Below, piece after piece: positions 43,984-53,670 of a DNA stretch of 64,000 nucleotides. Position 1 is the stretch's first letter; the number at the start of each line of letters is the position of its first letter. The notes below the pieces were generated by a model, which was not told where the DNA came from, made no database searches, and was given only the letters and a program-made list of their open reading frames with translations. Origin of the DNA: Sabulicella glaciei (GTDB lineage Bacteria; Pseudomonadota; Alphaproteobacteria; Acetobacterales; Acetobacteraceae); contig NZ_JAPFQI010000019.1 in NCBI RefSeq assembly GCF_026183895.1, positions 20,119 through 84,118 on the forward strand. The letters are read 5' to 3'. A program made the translations under genes and the position numbers.

Positions 43984-46900
43984 TCAGGCGGCCTTGTCGA
44001 ATTTCAGCCGCTCGAAATAAGCCCAGGCGCGGCGATAGTCCTCGATCCGGTCACACTGGGTGAAGGGGCCGACAAAGTGGCGGGTAGCGGTCCGGGGACC
44101 GCCGGGCATCGTGTCGTCGATGGCGGTGCAGGCCAGTTCCGCCGGATCGTCCGCGAGGATCTTCTCCCACGCAGCACGGCCTGGGCTTTTGCCGCGGTCG
44201 TCCAGCCAGCCGACGCCGGGCAGGCCCTTGGAGCAGGTCCAGACGATTCGGCCGTTCTGGTCATACCAGGTGCCCGCCTCGTTCTCCTGCAGGACCGGGA
44301 AGTAGATCCGGTAGATCTCGATTAGCTGGTCGAGCGTCAGGTCAAGCGCCTGAGCGACCAGCACGTCGATCTCGACGAGCGCCATGCGGCGGGCGAACTC
44401 GGTCCGGAGGCCGGCAGTCAAGTCCCAAGTCGCGGGACCAATCACCGAGCCTTCGAGGTTTAGGCGAGGGTCAGACGAGGACCAACTAACGACGTTACCA
44501 TCAGTGAAATGCCGATTCCAAAAGGGTGAGTAGGCCTCGGTAATGCAATTAAGCCGCAAGAACCTGTTTGTCAGTGTTCTAGAGGCAGCCGCAACTGGCA
44601 TTCTCCTTATAGCTGGTTGTCCAAACTGAGACTCACCCGATGCCTTAACCAAGAAGTCAAGCGGTAACGCAGATAACGAACATCCTACGCGTATCAAATC
44701 CGTCTCATTCTCACACGAAAAGCTAGTCAATGCATCGACATGAGCAACGCTCGGGGGGATCAAGGCTGATATCAGAGTTCTTTCACCAAAAGGCGCAAGC
44801 ATTCTCCTTATCGCGATCCTAAACGAGCTGATATGCGCTTCCGTGCTCCATTTACAACGTGGGGTTCTGTCCTCGAGGTCCGATCCACTTATCAACGGCT
44901 GAAAAAGAGTCCTTTGCCGAAAAGACGCCCCAACGTTGGCCAGATCAAGAGGTTCATAATCGCGATGCGATTTACAACCTTTTCTTGGCTGCTTGAACAT
45001 CGGATTGCCCACAAATATCATTGGTCCTGTAAGTATCTGATTTTCCTTCTGAGATCTAAACCCGGGAGATTTGAGAATTGTCCCATCTTTTTGAGCTGCA
45101 GCTTCATCGAGGAGCGTGCTCATTTGAAAATTTGCAATTGAGCCGGAGATTTTTCTACTTTCACCTAGTTTCTCAACAACAGCCATTACGTTGACCGAGA
45201 ATGGCTCGATGAACGAAGGGGCGCCTTGATCAAAAGTGGCCGCCTCACCCATAACTGAGGCAAAAGCAGAAATAGCAGATTCATCAATTTTAACAATTCT
45301 GGAGCTGTGACCCTTGGTATCCCATTTCCCGCTCTCATCCTTAATTCCAGGCACGGAGCCAGCGCCGTCATGAGCGTAGGAGTCGTCCACTTGCCTCGCA
45401 ATGAAAGCGCTCGAAAAGTTCTCAAAATTAACTAGACCTCTGTCGGAGCCGTAAATGTTGAGCGAGAATTCAGCCTGATTTCCAACTTCCGCAAAGTTTT
45501 TATGCTTAAGTTCATTTCGAAAGTGAAAACGTTTTCTGGATCTGCGGTAATAATTCGTCCGAAACAGGGTAGCTCCACTGTCTGTGAGGTGACCGTCCTG
45601 ATGGATCAGTGCCAGAGTGCCGGATTCGCTCGACAGCCTAAGGCCCAGATCAACAAAGCATCTGTACAGATTGTTCCTGCCGCCACCCGCAAAGGGTTGC
45701 ATTTCAGCTGACGAGGTGACAGCCATTGATCCCTTTGCGGAAACAAGGTCGGACAAGTAACGCGATTTGGCTCTTGCTGAATTCAAAATTGTAACTTTCG
45801 CATTTGCCGCATCGACAGCAGACATTGGTCTCGCAATTAAGGCGGGCTCGATCTCGCAGAGGACATCAATCTCAGACCAGCCTGGCCTTACCCATGGCGG
45901 ATTCCCGACGATGAGGTCGAACCCTCCCCGCGCCTTCATGACATCGGCGAAGATCAGGTCGAAATGAACGAAGCGCTCGCGCTCGGCCACCTCGACCGCC
46001 GTCTTCAGCCAGTCGAAATTCTCGATCAACGCCTCGACATTCGTTTCTCGGAACAGCACTTCCTGCCGCTTGGCCGCCGCCTTGAAAAGGTCGCTCGCGG
46101 GCGCGTCCGGCTCCAGCAGGTGTAGGAAGTCCGGAGCCGGGTCCGCGAACTCCGTCACGCTCGGCGCCGCCAGCGCGCCGTCGGCGGTGAAGCCCCCCTC
46201 GAGGATCATCGCCATCCCCTGAAGGAACTCCGCCCGGCTGGGCAGCAGGTCCGCCCGGTCCAGCGGCCAGAGCCAGAGCGCGCACCAGGCGTCCAGCGCG
46301 GTCTTCAGCCGCTTGTAGGGGAGCGTGTTGGTCGCGTGGTCGGCCCCGATCAGCTGGGCGTTGCGACGGGCCTTCTCGTGGAAGTCCATCCCCTTGTTGC
46401 CCGGCATCACCTTGTCGGGCCACAGGGTGATCTCGTCATTCGCCGCGGCGCGGGTCTTGGCGAGGTCCTCCGCGACCTGGTCGAACAGCGCCTCGGCGAT
46501 CCGGCTGAGCTTCTGGACCAGCTTGACCTCGTGCGGTTCCAGCTTCTTGAAGAACCCGCCCTTCCGCCATTCCCTGATCTGATCCTGCGCGCGTTTGGCG
46601 AAGGGGGTGATCGACTTGTCCTTGTCGAAGTTCGCCATGTCCTTGGCAGGGAGGAGCCACTGCCAGACATGCCCGTCGGGCAGGCGGTTGCGCCAGCCGA
46701 TCTCCTCGGGTTTTGCGTTGAACCACAGGTCTCCCTGCGCCTTGGCGCTGAGGAGGGACGGGGCGTAGGCGGCCCGGCGCGCCCCGATCAGGGAGTTCCC
46801 GGCGTGGAACTGGTCCCCGAACCAGGGCGAGAACTCGCTCCCGTGGAGGCTGTTCAGCCATAGCGAGATCGCCCCCAGTTCGACCGCGATCGGGTTGAGG

Positions 46901-48855
46901 TCGACCCCGAAGCAGTTCCGGTCCGCGATGTAGGCCCGGACCCGCTGCTTCTCGAGGACGATGTCCTCCTGCGGGATGGTCCGGCCCGTCTCCTTCTGCT
47001 TGCGCTCGAGGTAGAGGTCGGCGAGCTGGTTCGTGGTTTCCACCAGGAACGCGGCGGAGCCCATCGCAGGCTCGAGGATCTTCAGCTCCAGGAGCTGGTC
47101 GGCCTTCAGGTCCCGGCACCGCTCCATCAGCGCGTGCTTGACGAGGAGACGGGCGAGCGGTTCGGGCGTGTAGTAGGAGGCGGACTTTTCCCGGTCTCGA
47201 CCTGCGAGCCGGTAGATGAAGGTCCCCTTGGGGTAGACCAGGGCCTCCGGTCCGTTGAACACGATCTCGTCCGGGGCGAACTCGCCGATCCGGCTGCGTG
47301 GGACGAACCAGCTTGGGGCCAGCTTGTCGACCTTGTCGCGGCGGAACTCGTCTTCCTGCTCGGCCTCTTCGGCATCTGGGGAGACCTCATCGTCCTCCTC
47401 GTCTGCTTCTTGCGCCCCTGCTTCCTCTCCGTCCTCGCCCGCACCGTTCGAGCGCCCCTTGCGGGGCTTCAGCTCGATCATGTCCGCCTTGGCGACAACC
47501 CCGGTGAAGGAGATCAGCGTCTCGTAGACCGCGCCCAGTTGGCCGATGCCGAGCTTGGCATAGGAGATCCGGCCGGTGCTCTTCCCGGTGGAACGGAGCG
47601 ACAGGAGCCGGATCACCTGCTGGATCGCCTCGTTGCGTAGTCGCAGCCCCTTCAGAAGTGGCGTGCTCTCCGGGTCGAGCAGGGACACCTTCACGGACGG
47701 CAAGCGCAGCCCGGTTCCCCGCTCCTCGTCGGCCAGGTCGAGGCCGGTGTAGAGGAGGTCGAGGGTCCGCTGAAGGCTCTCCCAGAGGAAGGCCCCCTCC
47801 CGGTCCGCCGTGGTCCGGAGCGGGGCGGATTCGAGTTCGCGCAGCGCCTCGAGCGAATACCCGGTCGCATAGATCGGGTTGCGCATGTCCAGGAGCTTCA
47901 GGCGCGGGTTCGCCTCCGCGTAGAACAGGAACAGGAGCCGATACATGTAGCGCAGGCACTCGCGCGACAGCTCAGGCCCGTCGATCCAGACCCCGCGCCG
48001 AGCCGCGTCCGGGAAGGCGGACGGGTACTTCCCGCCGGTCACCGCGATCACCTCCTGACCCAGCAGCTCGATCGCGTCCCGGACGGTCCGCTTCAGCGAG
48101 CTGGTGACCGCGTTGGCGTTCCGCTGCGCCTCCTCCTCGAGCCGATCGGAGATCGGCACCCCCTGGTCCGGGACGCGCGCCTCGCGGGAGATCAGGCAGG
48201 CCATGACGGTCAGCGTGTCCCGGTCCGCGCGGGTAAAGATCTCTTGCAGGTCGAACCGCAGGACGGACCGGGCAGGCCACTTTCGCTTGTCGATCAGGAC
48301 GAGCTGCGACAGGCCGAGGACGAGCACGTGACGCGGCCCGTCGGACAACTCAAAAACCCCCTCTGCGAGGACGGACTCGATGGTTCGGTCCAGAAGAGCC
48401 GCTTCGCGCAGGTCCGGTGGAACTTGGTCCGCGTTGAAGCAGGCGCCGAGCGGATCGGAGGCCTCGTCCTCCGGCGGGGGGACCGGCGCCTCGACCACCC
48501 AGAGCGCGTCACGGCCGGTCGCATCCGCAGCACGGGAGACGAGTGGGATCACCGGCGCCCCGTCGAGCGCAGCAAAAGCCCCCTCCCGCCGCCACTCATA
48601 GCCGAGGGCGCGAAGGAGGGCATGATGGGCGTCACGGACCAGTTCGGCGCGCCGGGACCGGTCAGAGCTGTTCCGGGCCTGCCTCAGCGCCTCCATCGTC
48701 GGGCCGGCGACCCGCACGAGCCGCTCCACGGGGTGAGCATCCCGCTCAAGGCTCGCCCAGCGAGCGGTGATGTCCTGAAGCTCGTCCTTGAGCACGTCCG
48801 ACAGGGTCCCGGACGGGAAGAACTCAGCCTCGTTTTCGATCCCGATCAGGTCCAT
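43984..48855 (-). CDS. Eco57I-like adenine-specific DNA methyltransferase (DrmMI-like)
   Basis: A 1624-residue N6-adenine methylase. Motif I is ILEPAMGSAAFLVET near residue 593, followed by FGVDLNPIAVELGAISLW; motif IV is DLIVGNPPWVRPGW near 983. An acidic low-complexity stretch (EEDDEVSPDAEEAEQED) interrupts the N-terminal half. The region after NPPW, where target recognition is expected, is much lower in GC than its flanks (45241-45300 has 23 G+C of 60; 46201-46260 has 42). The start at ATG 48855 is chosen; a TTG 15 bases earlier overlaps the SNF2 stop. In class 1 DISARM the methylase marks host sites as self. Confidence 0.87.
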   Translation of the reverse strand: MDLIGIENEAEFFPSGTLSDVLKDELQDITARWASLERDAHPVERLVRVAGPTMEALRQARNSSDRSRRAELVRDAHHALLRALGYEWRREGAFAALDGAPVIPLVSRAADATGRDALWVVEAPVPPPEDEASDPLGACFNADQVPPDLREAALLDRTIESVLAEGVFELSDGPRHVLVLGLSQLVLIDKRKWPARSVLRFDLQEIFTRADRDTLTVMACLISREARVPDQGVPISDRLEEEAQRNANAVTSSLKRTVRDAIELLGQEVIAVTGGKYPSAFPDAARRGVWIDGPELSRECLRYMYRLLFLFYAEANPRLKLLDMRNPIYATGYSLEALRELESAPLRTTADREGAFLWESLQRTLDLLYTGLDLADEERGTGLRLPSVKVSLLDPESTPLLKGLRLRNEAIQQVIRLLSLRSTGKSTGRISYAKLGIGQLGAVYETLISFTGVVAKADMIELKPRKGRSNGAGEDGEEAGAQEADEEDDEVSPDAEEAEQEDEFRRDKVDKLAPSWFVPRSRIGEFAPDEIVFNGPEALVYPKGTFIYRLAGRDREKSASYYTPEPLARLLVKHALMERCRDLKADQLLELKILEPAMGSAAFLVETTNQLADLYLERKQKETGRTIPQEDIVLEKQRVRAYIADRNCFGVDLNPIAVELGAISLWLNSLHGSEFSPWFGDQFHAGNSLIGARRAAYAPSLLSAKAQGDLWFNAKPEEIGWRNRLPDGHVWQWLLPAKDMANFDKDKSITPFAKRAQDQIREWRKGGFFKKLEPHEVKLVQKLSRIAEALFDQVAEDLAKTRAAANDEITLWPDKVMPGNKGMDFHEKARRNAQLIGADHATNTLPYKRLKTALDAWCALWLWPLDRADLLPSRAEFLQGMAMILEGGFTADGALAAPSVTEFADPAPDFLHLLEPDAPASDLFKAAAKRQEVLFRETNVEALIENFDWLKTAVEVAERERFVHFDLIFADVMKARGGFDLIVGNPPWVRPGWSEIDVLCEIEPALIARPMSAVDAANAKVTILNSARAKSRYLSDLVSAKGSMAVTSSAEMQPFAGGGRNNLYRCFVDLGLRLSSESGTLALIHQDGHLTDSGATLFRTNYYRRSRKRFHFRNELKHKNFAEVGNQAEFSLNIYGSDRGLVNFENFSSAFIARQVDDSYAHDGAGSVPGIKDESGKWDTKGHSSRIVKIDESAISAFASVMGEAATFDQGAPSFIEPFSVNVMAVVEKLGESRKISGSIANFQMSTLLDEAAAQKDGTILKSPGFRSQKENQILTGPMIFVGNPMFKQPRKGCKSHRDYEPLDLANVGASFRQRTLFQPLISGSDLEDRTPRCKWSTEAHISSFRIAIRRMLAPFGERTLISALIPPSVAHVDALTSFSCENETDLIRVGCSLSALPLDFLVKASGESQFGQPAIRRMPVAAASRTLTNRFLRLNCITEAYSPFWNRHFTDGNVVSWSSSDPRLNLEGSVIGPATWDLTAGLRTEFARRMALVEIDVLVAQALDLTLDQLIEIYRIYFPVLQENEAGTWYDQNGRIVWTCSKGLPGVGWLDDRGKSPGRAAWEKILADDPAELACTAIDDTMPGGPRTATRHFVGPFTQCDRIEDYRRAWAYFERLKFDKAA

Positions 48856-48859
48856 CCGC

Positions 48860-51800
48860 TCAACCCACAAATACGGCTTTGACGTCCACGTGCGGGTTCG
48901 GATCAGCCACCATCTTACGGGTCCGGTCGAACCATTCTGCCCAGTCGTGGAACAGCTTTTCGATTTCCTGCTCCCGCTTGCGGCGGATCGTCAGGCGTCT
49001 TTTCTCGACCGGGCTCATCCCCGCATCGCCCATGGGTACATCGCCGAGGTCGAGCGTAAGCTGGGCCCGAAACCGGGTCTCCAGGACGGCAAGCCGGTCG
49101 AGCACCGCGTCAAGATCACGCTCGATGTCCGCCTCCCGGGCTTTCCGCAGTTCGACGAGGTGGGTCTGGAACCGGTCCACGGCGATGGGGATGGCCGCCT
49201 TCGCGGCCGACAGGTCCTCCAGGGGGCGACTCGGGGTGTCCTCCGAAAGGCGGGTCCGGGTGAGGAACGTCCCCACTTCCTCGATCCGGATCGTCCCGTC
49301 CGGAGAGCAGATCATCACGCCCCACCGGTCCACGACCGGGGCCCCATTTGCGTTCGCGATCGCACCGTGCAGGAGGACGGCAACCTCCCCCGGAAGCAGC
49401 CGGCCCGCGAGCGACGCTATCGGCGACGCATGTTCCGCGAAGAAGGTGCTGGCCCGGTCCGCGAACCATTCGAGGATCGGATGCCCGTCCCAGAGGTACT
49501 GCACGCTCGGCCAGGCCCGCTCCTGCGCCTTCGCGTCACTGATCGCCTGGTTGATCACACCAGGTTGGTCGGACAGCTCGATCCGGCCCCCGGGGCCGAC
49601 CGCCTCCTCTGGCATGAACCGGCCGTCAACGGCGCCCTCGCTCGCGTAGCCGAACCCATCCCGGGCCCGCATGTCGGCCGGGATGGCGACCTGGATCAGC
49701 CGGTCCGCCTGATGGATCCGCGGCAACTCGGGGAAGGCGTTCTCCTCGGGCCGGGACAGCCGCTCGATCATCGCACGCGCGTAGGTGAACGTGTCCGGGT
49801 AGAGCCGGGGCGGGCCCTGGTCCGTGGAGGTTGCCGCCTCAGCCGGTGCCGGTGCCGGTGCCGCGTAATCCCCGAAGAGGGCCGCGAACTCGTCGTCGAC
49901 CGATATGTGGGAGATCGCCTCAGCGGCGCGCTCATCCATCTGCCGCTCGAATGCCTCCGCGCCTATCCCGGACGCGACCGCCTCTGCAACGACCGCCTCC
50001 TCCCCCTCCGCGTCCCCCGCGCCAAGGAACACAGCCGGATCCCCGACGCCTGCCTGGGCCGCCTCGTCCTTGGCGACAAGCTTCTCGAGGACCCACATCT
50101 GTCGCACCTTGGGGTGCGTGCTCTTGCCCACGAAATAGCTGATCTGCGGCGGCCGGTCCTGGCCGTACCGGTCAATCCGCCCGTTGCGCTGTTGGAACCG
50201 CAAAAGGGACCATGGGAGGTCGAAATGGATCAGGCGGTGGCACTGGAAGTGGAGGTTGAGCCCCTCAGACGCCATGTCGGAAGCGATCAGGATTCGAATG
50301 GGAGACCGCTCCTGGCCAAACGCCTCGATCACCTCCTGGGTCCGGACGTCCGCCTCGACGCTGCCCCCGTCCACCCGCGCCACCTGATCCGGTGAAAGGT
50401 CCAGATCCTCACGCAGCCGCTCGGCGAGCCAGGAGACGGTCGCGATCCGCTCCGAGAAGATCACCAGCCGGTCCCGGGGCGCCCTCCCGGTCCAGCGCAA
50501 CTCGCGCAGAAGCTGCAGGAGCTCCTGGTACTTGCTAAACGCGCCAGTATTGATCGCGACCACCTGGTCGGCCAGCGACCGCAGCCGGTCCCGGTCCGCA
50601 TCGGTACCGCGGGCGGTCCCGTTCTCGATTCCGCGGATCCGCCGCTCGAGCGTCTCGACGCAGGCGACCGGGCTGGAGAAGATCGCCTTGGCGATCGTGG
50701 TCCGGAACAGGTCGATCGCGCGCCCCTGAGTCTGCTCCTCGTCGAGATCGAGGTGGAGGTCGGCGATTGCCTGATAGGCCTCCTCCTCCTGAGGGCTAAG
50801 CGGGAAGTGGCGCGGGAAAAGCTGCCGTTTCGGGACAGCCCGGCCAATATCGGCGACCACCTCGGGCGAGGACCGGAACCGGCGGACAACAAGATCCTCG
50901 ATGTCGGACCTGTGCAGGCGGGTCGGGTCCGGTACGCGGGTCGGGTCCAGCATGCGGATCAGGCTCGCGAAGCTCTCTTGCGACCCGTCATGCGGGGTCG
51001 CGGTCAGCAGCAGCAGGGAGTCGGTCCGGCGGGACAAAAGCTGGGCCAGCTCCGCCCGCTGCGAATTCGACCCGGCCGCCGACTTTCGTTCGGCCGCATT
51101 GTGCGCCTCGTCGATGATGATCAGGTCCCAGTAGGAGTGCTTCAGCGCGTCCCGGATCTGGGTGTCCCTTTTCAGCGTGTCGATCGAAACGATGGACCGG
51201 TCGAACTGGTCGAACACGTTGTAATGGGCTGGAATCCGGTTCCGCATCCGCCGGATCGCGGCGCTGTCGAGCCGGGAGAGCGGGATCGAGAACCGGGTCC
51301 AGAACTCCTTCTGGAACTGGGTCAGCATCGCGCGGGTCGTGACCACAAGGATCCGGTCCGCCCGGCCACGCAAGGCAAGCTCAGAGGTAATCAGGCCCGC
51401 CTCAAGGGTTTTCCCGAGACCAACGTCATCGGCGATCAGAAGCCGAACCCGGCCTTGGGCTAGCGCCCGCTCCACCGGCAAGTGCTGGAAGGTAAGGTCG
51501 TCGATCGCGGCCCGGCCGAGCGTGAGGGGGCTGCGTGCTGTGGTGGGCGTCGCCCTGAACGCGGCCTCGAGGTGCAGCTTCGTGTCGATGAGCCCAGACG
51601 AGGTGTCTGGGACCAGCCGGACCGCCGCCGAATCGAGGACGGCCGCACCTTTTTCGAGGTTCCAGACGAACCGGGCCTCTTTGTCACGCACGAGCCCGCT
51701 CACGCCGCGGCAGTGTACCTCTTGAAATCCGCGCTTCAGGGTCGAAGTCCCTAGCACCTTCCAGGTGGCAGAGCGGAGCTGGATCACAGATCCAGGTTGA

Positions 51801-51883
51801 GGAACCGCACTCACTTTGCGCACCACGTCCCAGCGGAGTCTTTGGTCAAGCAGATCCGTTGATCCTGCAGCCTGCGCATACAT
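48860..51883 (-). CDS. SNF2-type DEAD/DEAH helicase (DrmD-like)
   Basis: A 1007-residue Swi2/Snf2 ATPase. Walker A is IADDVGLGKTLEAGLI near residue 151, motif II IIIDEAHNAAERK near 257, motif III LLLLTATPHDGS, and the C-terminal lobe has ILIASDMASEGLNL and NGRIDRYGQDRPPQI near 571. The remaining 400 residues are a family-specific extension. No nuclease motif is seen. Size and type match DrmD of class 1 DISARM. It is the first gene of the four-gene operon; its TGA is four bases before the methylase ATG. The ATG at 51883 has no strong ribosome site. Confidence 0.87.
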   Translation of the reverse strand: MYAQAAGSTDLLDQRLRWDVVRKVSAVPQPGSVIQLRSATWKVLGTSTLKRGFQEVHCRGVSGLVRDKEARFVWNLEKGAAVLDSAAVRLVPDTSSGLIDTKLHLEAAFRATPTTARSPLTLGRAAIDDLTFQHLPVERALAQGRVRLLIADDVGLGKTLEAGLITSELALRGRADRILVVTTRAMLTQFQKEFWTRFSIPLSRLDSAAIRRMRNRIPAHYNVFDQFDRSIVSIDTLKRDTQIRDALKHSYWDLIIIDEAHNAAERKSAAGSNSQRAELAQLLSRRTDSLLLLTATPHDGSQESFASLIRMLDPTRVPDPTRLHRSDIEDLVVRRFRSSPEVVADIGRAVPKRQLFPRHFPLSPQEEEAYQAIADLHLDLDEEQTQGRAIDLFRTTIAKAIFSSPVACVETLERRIRGIENGTARGTDADRDRLRSLADQVVAINTGAFSKYQELLQLLRELRWTGRAPRDRLVIFSERIATVSWLAERLREDLDLSPDQVARVDGGSVEADVRTQEVIEAFGQERSPIRILIASDMASEGLNLHFQCHRLIHFDLPWSLLRFQQRNGRIDRYGQDRPPQISYFVGKSTHPKVRQMWVLEKLVAKDEAAQAGVGDPAVFLGAGDAEGEEAVVAEAVASGIGAEAFERQMDERAAEAISHISVDDEFAALFGDYAAPAPAPAEAATSTDQGPPRLYPDTFTYARAMIERLSRPEENAFPELPRIHQADRLIQVAIPADMRARDGFGYASEGAVDGRFMPEEAVGPGGRIELSDQPGVINQAISDAKAQERAWPSVQYLWDGHPILEWFADRASTFFAEHASPIASLAGRLLPGEVAVLLHGAIANANGAPVVDRWGVMICSPDGTIRIEEVGTFLTRTRLSEDTPSRPLEDLSAAKAAIPIAVDRFQTHLVELRKAREADIERDLDAVLDRLAVLETRFRAQLTLDLGDVPMGDAGMSPVEKRRLTIRRKREQEIEKLFHDWAEWFDRTRKMVADPNPHVDVKAVFVG

Positions 51884-52190
51884 GGATCCGTTCGGTCATG
51901 AGCGGCCATTCCGCCCCCCTTATTTCTTTTCGCTTGAGCATGGCGCTTTCGCGCTTCTATCCGATCCGATTGACTTCAAGTGGCCTCCGAGGCATGTGCG
52001 GCAAAAATACACTCCGCTTGCCGGCAAGATGACTGCTCTGGAATGCTTACCTAAGGGGACAGGTGGCGTCAGCAGATAGAGCAAAGAATTTCGGTCCTCG
52101 ACTCCTATCCCAGCTCTAGCCGCTCTCCTCAAAGCTGTCTCCCTTTGTGGGCGGATGTGCAACGCCGAAAGCCGCCGCCAATAGGCTTGC
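51884..52190. promoter_or_regulatory. 307-bp region upstream of the DISARM-like operon
   Basis: No gene is supported. It lies between the SNF2 start and the end of the preceding same-strand gene, so the operon promoter is expected here. I see no clear operator or hairpin. Confidence 0.35.
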
Positions 52191-53333
52191 TCAACCGGTG
52201 GGCCACTTGATGGTGAAGCCGTCTGCTCTCGGATACGCAATGGCAAAGCCGTTCTCCAGTGCAAGAGCGGCGTCTTTGGGAGCAGGCCGGCTGCCGACGA
52301 CAACAAGCAGGCTGGGGGAAGCTGACCGCTTCTGTCGGTAATCCAGCAGCTGCCCCATAGCGGTGCGTACGGCATACCGCACATCAGGCCCCTCGCAGGG
52401 CTTGACCTCGCCCAGCACGTGCCCGCGGTCGCGCAGAGTGAATTCGATGTCTACGCCATCGAAGTTCTCCCGGAGGTTCGCGGCTCCAAGCGCGGCGGCA
52501 TACGTCTTGAACCGCTTCTGCAGGTCAGCGTGCCTCGGGGTCACCTTCAACTCGTGCTCTGTGAAATAGCGAACATAGGGCTGGTCGGCTGACGCCGCGG
52601 TTTGCGTCCCCGCTCCAGAAGAGGACGACTTCGGCTTACGGTAGCCCCGGGTCTTCGCTGCGACCTCGCCAAGGTCAAAAGGCCCTATCCGGAGCCAGCG
52701 CAGGATTGGGCTGTCGGTGTCCAGGGATTGCTCGACGATGCTCAGTGCTTGGTCAGGCCTGATGGCCATGAACCTGCTGTGCATTTTGATGAAGACGGGA
52801 GGCCTACCCCCCGCCTCCTTCGGAGGGAACAAAGCCGCGGGGTCGAGCGGAACCGGCTCGCGAAACCATGCGAATTCGGATGGTGGGCAACGCCAGTTGT
52901 TGTGATGCCCTTCGTTTCGCCACCTCGCCCGCACTTCTGCAAAGGAGTGATGGGCTCTCTGCACACTCGGTAAGGTCCAAAGCCGCTTGGCCTCGTCTTG
53001 GAGGCGCAGCGCTTTGAAGATGGCCCACTTCTCCGCCTCCGTGTTCCTTTGGACGCTTGTGGCGACCCCGAGGGCATGCGGGACGCCGCCGTTGTAGGCG
53101 GTCATGATGATGCCGAGGCGCTCGCCATCAGCCCATGCCCTCATTCGGTCGGTCGTCTCTGTGTGGAACACGCGCCAGCCGTTCCAGGTCCGGTTTGGGT
53201 CGCCGTTCCACTCCTCGTGGCCGAAGCCAGTTTTGCTCACGTAGCCGGCGTTCTTCCGGATGACTCCATCGGGGTGCAGGTAACCCATGGTGTTCCAGAC
53301 CATCGGCTTCACCACGACAACCTTGCCCGCCAT
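52191..53333 (-). CDS. Single-gene PD-(D/E)XK nuclease with unknown N-terminal domain
   Basis: A 380-residue protein. The C-terminal nuclease core is FDGVDIEFTLRDRGHVLGEV followed by KPCEG, giving Asp at about 294 and Glu-x-Lys at about 308-310, then an AVRTAMGQLLDYRQK helix with the conserved Gln. The N-terminal domain (MGYLHPDGVIRKNAGYVSK; KTGFGHEEWNGDP; RVFHTETTDRMR) is conserved-looking but not recognised; a DNA- or modification-reading module is possible. A Ser/Ala-rich linker lies near residue 240. It stands alone, 307 bases before the DISARM-like operon and on the same strand. A modification-dependent restriction role is speculation. Confidence 0.7.
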   Translation of the reverse strand: MAGKVVVVKPMVWNTMGYLHPDGVIRKNAGYVSKTGFGHEEWNGDPNRTWNGWRVFHTETTDRMRAWADGERLGIIMTAYNGGVPHALGVATSVQRNTEAEKWAIFKALRLQDEAKRLWTLPSVQRAHHSFAEVRARWRNEGHHNNWRCPPSEFAWFREPVPLDPAALFPPKEAGGRPPVFIKMHSRFMAIRPDQALSIVEQSLDTDSPILRWLRIGPFDLGEVAAKTRGYRKPKSSSSGAGTQTAASADQPYVRYFTEHELKVTPRHADLQKRFKTYAAALGAANLRENFDGVDIEFTLRDRGHVLGEVKPCEGPDVRYAVRTAMGQLLDYRQKRSASPSLLVVVGSRPAPKDAALALENGFAIAYPRADGFTIKWPTG

Positions 53334-53670
53334 GCCTCAGCCCCATCCAGAAGCTAAGTCTAAACCGATCGGCGCGAGGTCTTCCAGTGTCGGAGGGCCG
53401 CGTCATCACGCGAACATACGCTTTCGCCCCGCCCTCAGGAGCTTGCCGTGAGCGACGAGCCTGCGTAGCGCCTGACCGACCGCCGCTCGCCCGCCGAGGT
53501 GCATGAGCCCTTTTACGGTCAGGAGCGCTACCAGGAAGGCTCCTCGCCACCTCCAAAAGCTGTTCCGTCGGTTGCGCCGCCGCCTCTGTCAGAAATTTAT
53601 TTGCGTTTCTGGCAGGTTAGAGCCGGGTCCCTACCGGTCCCTCCCCGCTCCGCCTCCGACCGGCAGCCGC
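53334..53670. other. 337-bp gap with a possible winged-helix remnant
   Basis: On the minus strand, 53406-53534, one frame reads LTVKGLMHLGGRAAVGQALR then RLVAHGKLLRAGRK and stops. This resembles the start of AbiEi/DUF6088-type winged-helix proteins. It has no start codon and nothing follows, so it is at best a relict. Confidence 0.3.

Noticed and set aside
49831..50142. Proline-rich plus-strand frames within the SNF2 gene
   Set aside because: Shadow frames of the helicase on the opposite strand.
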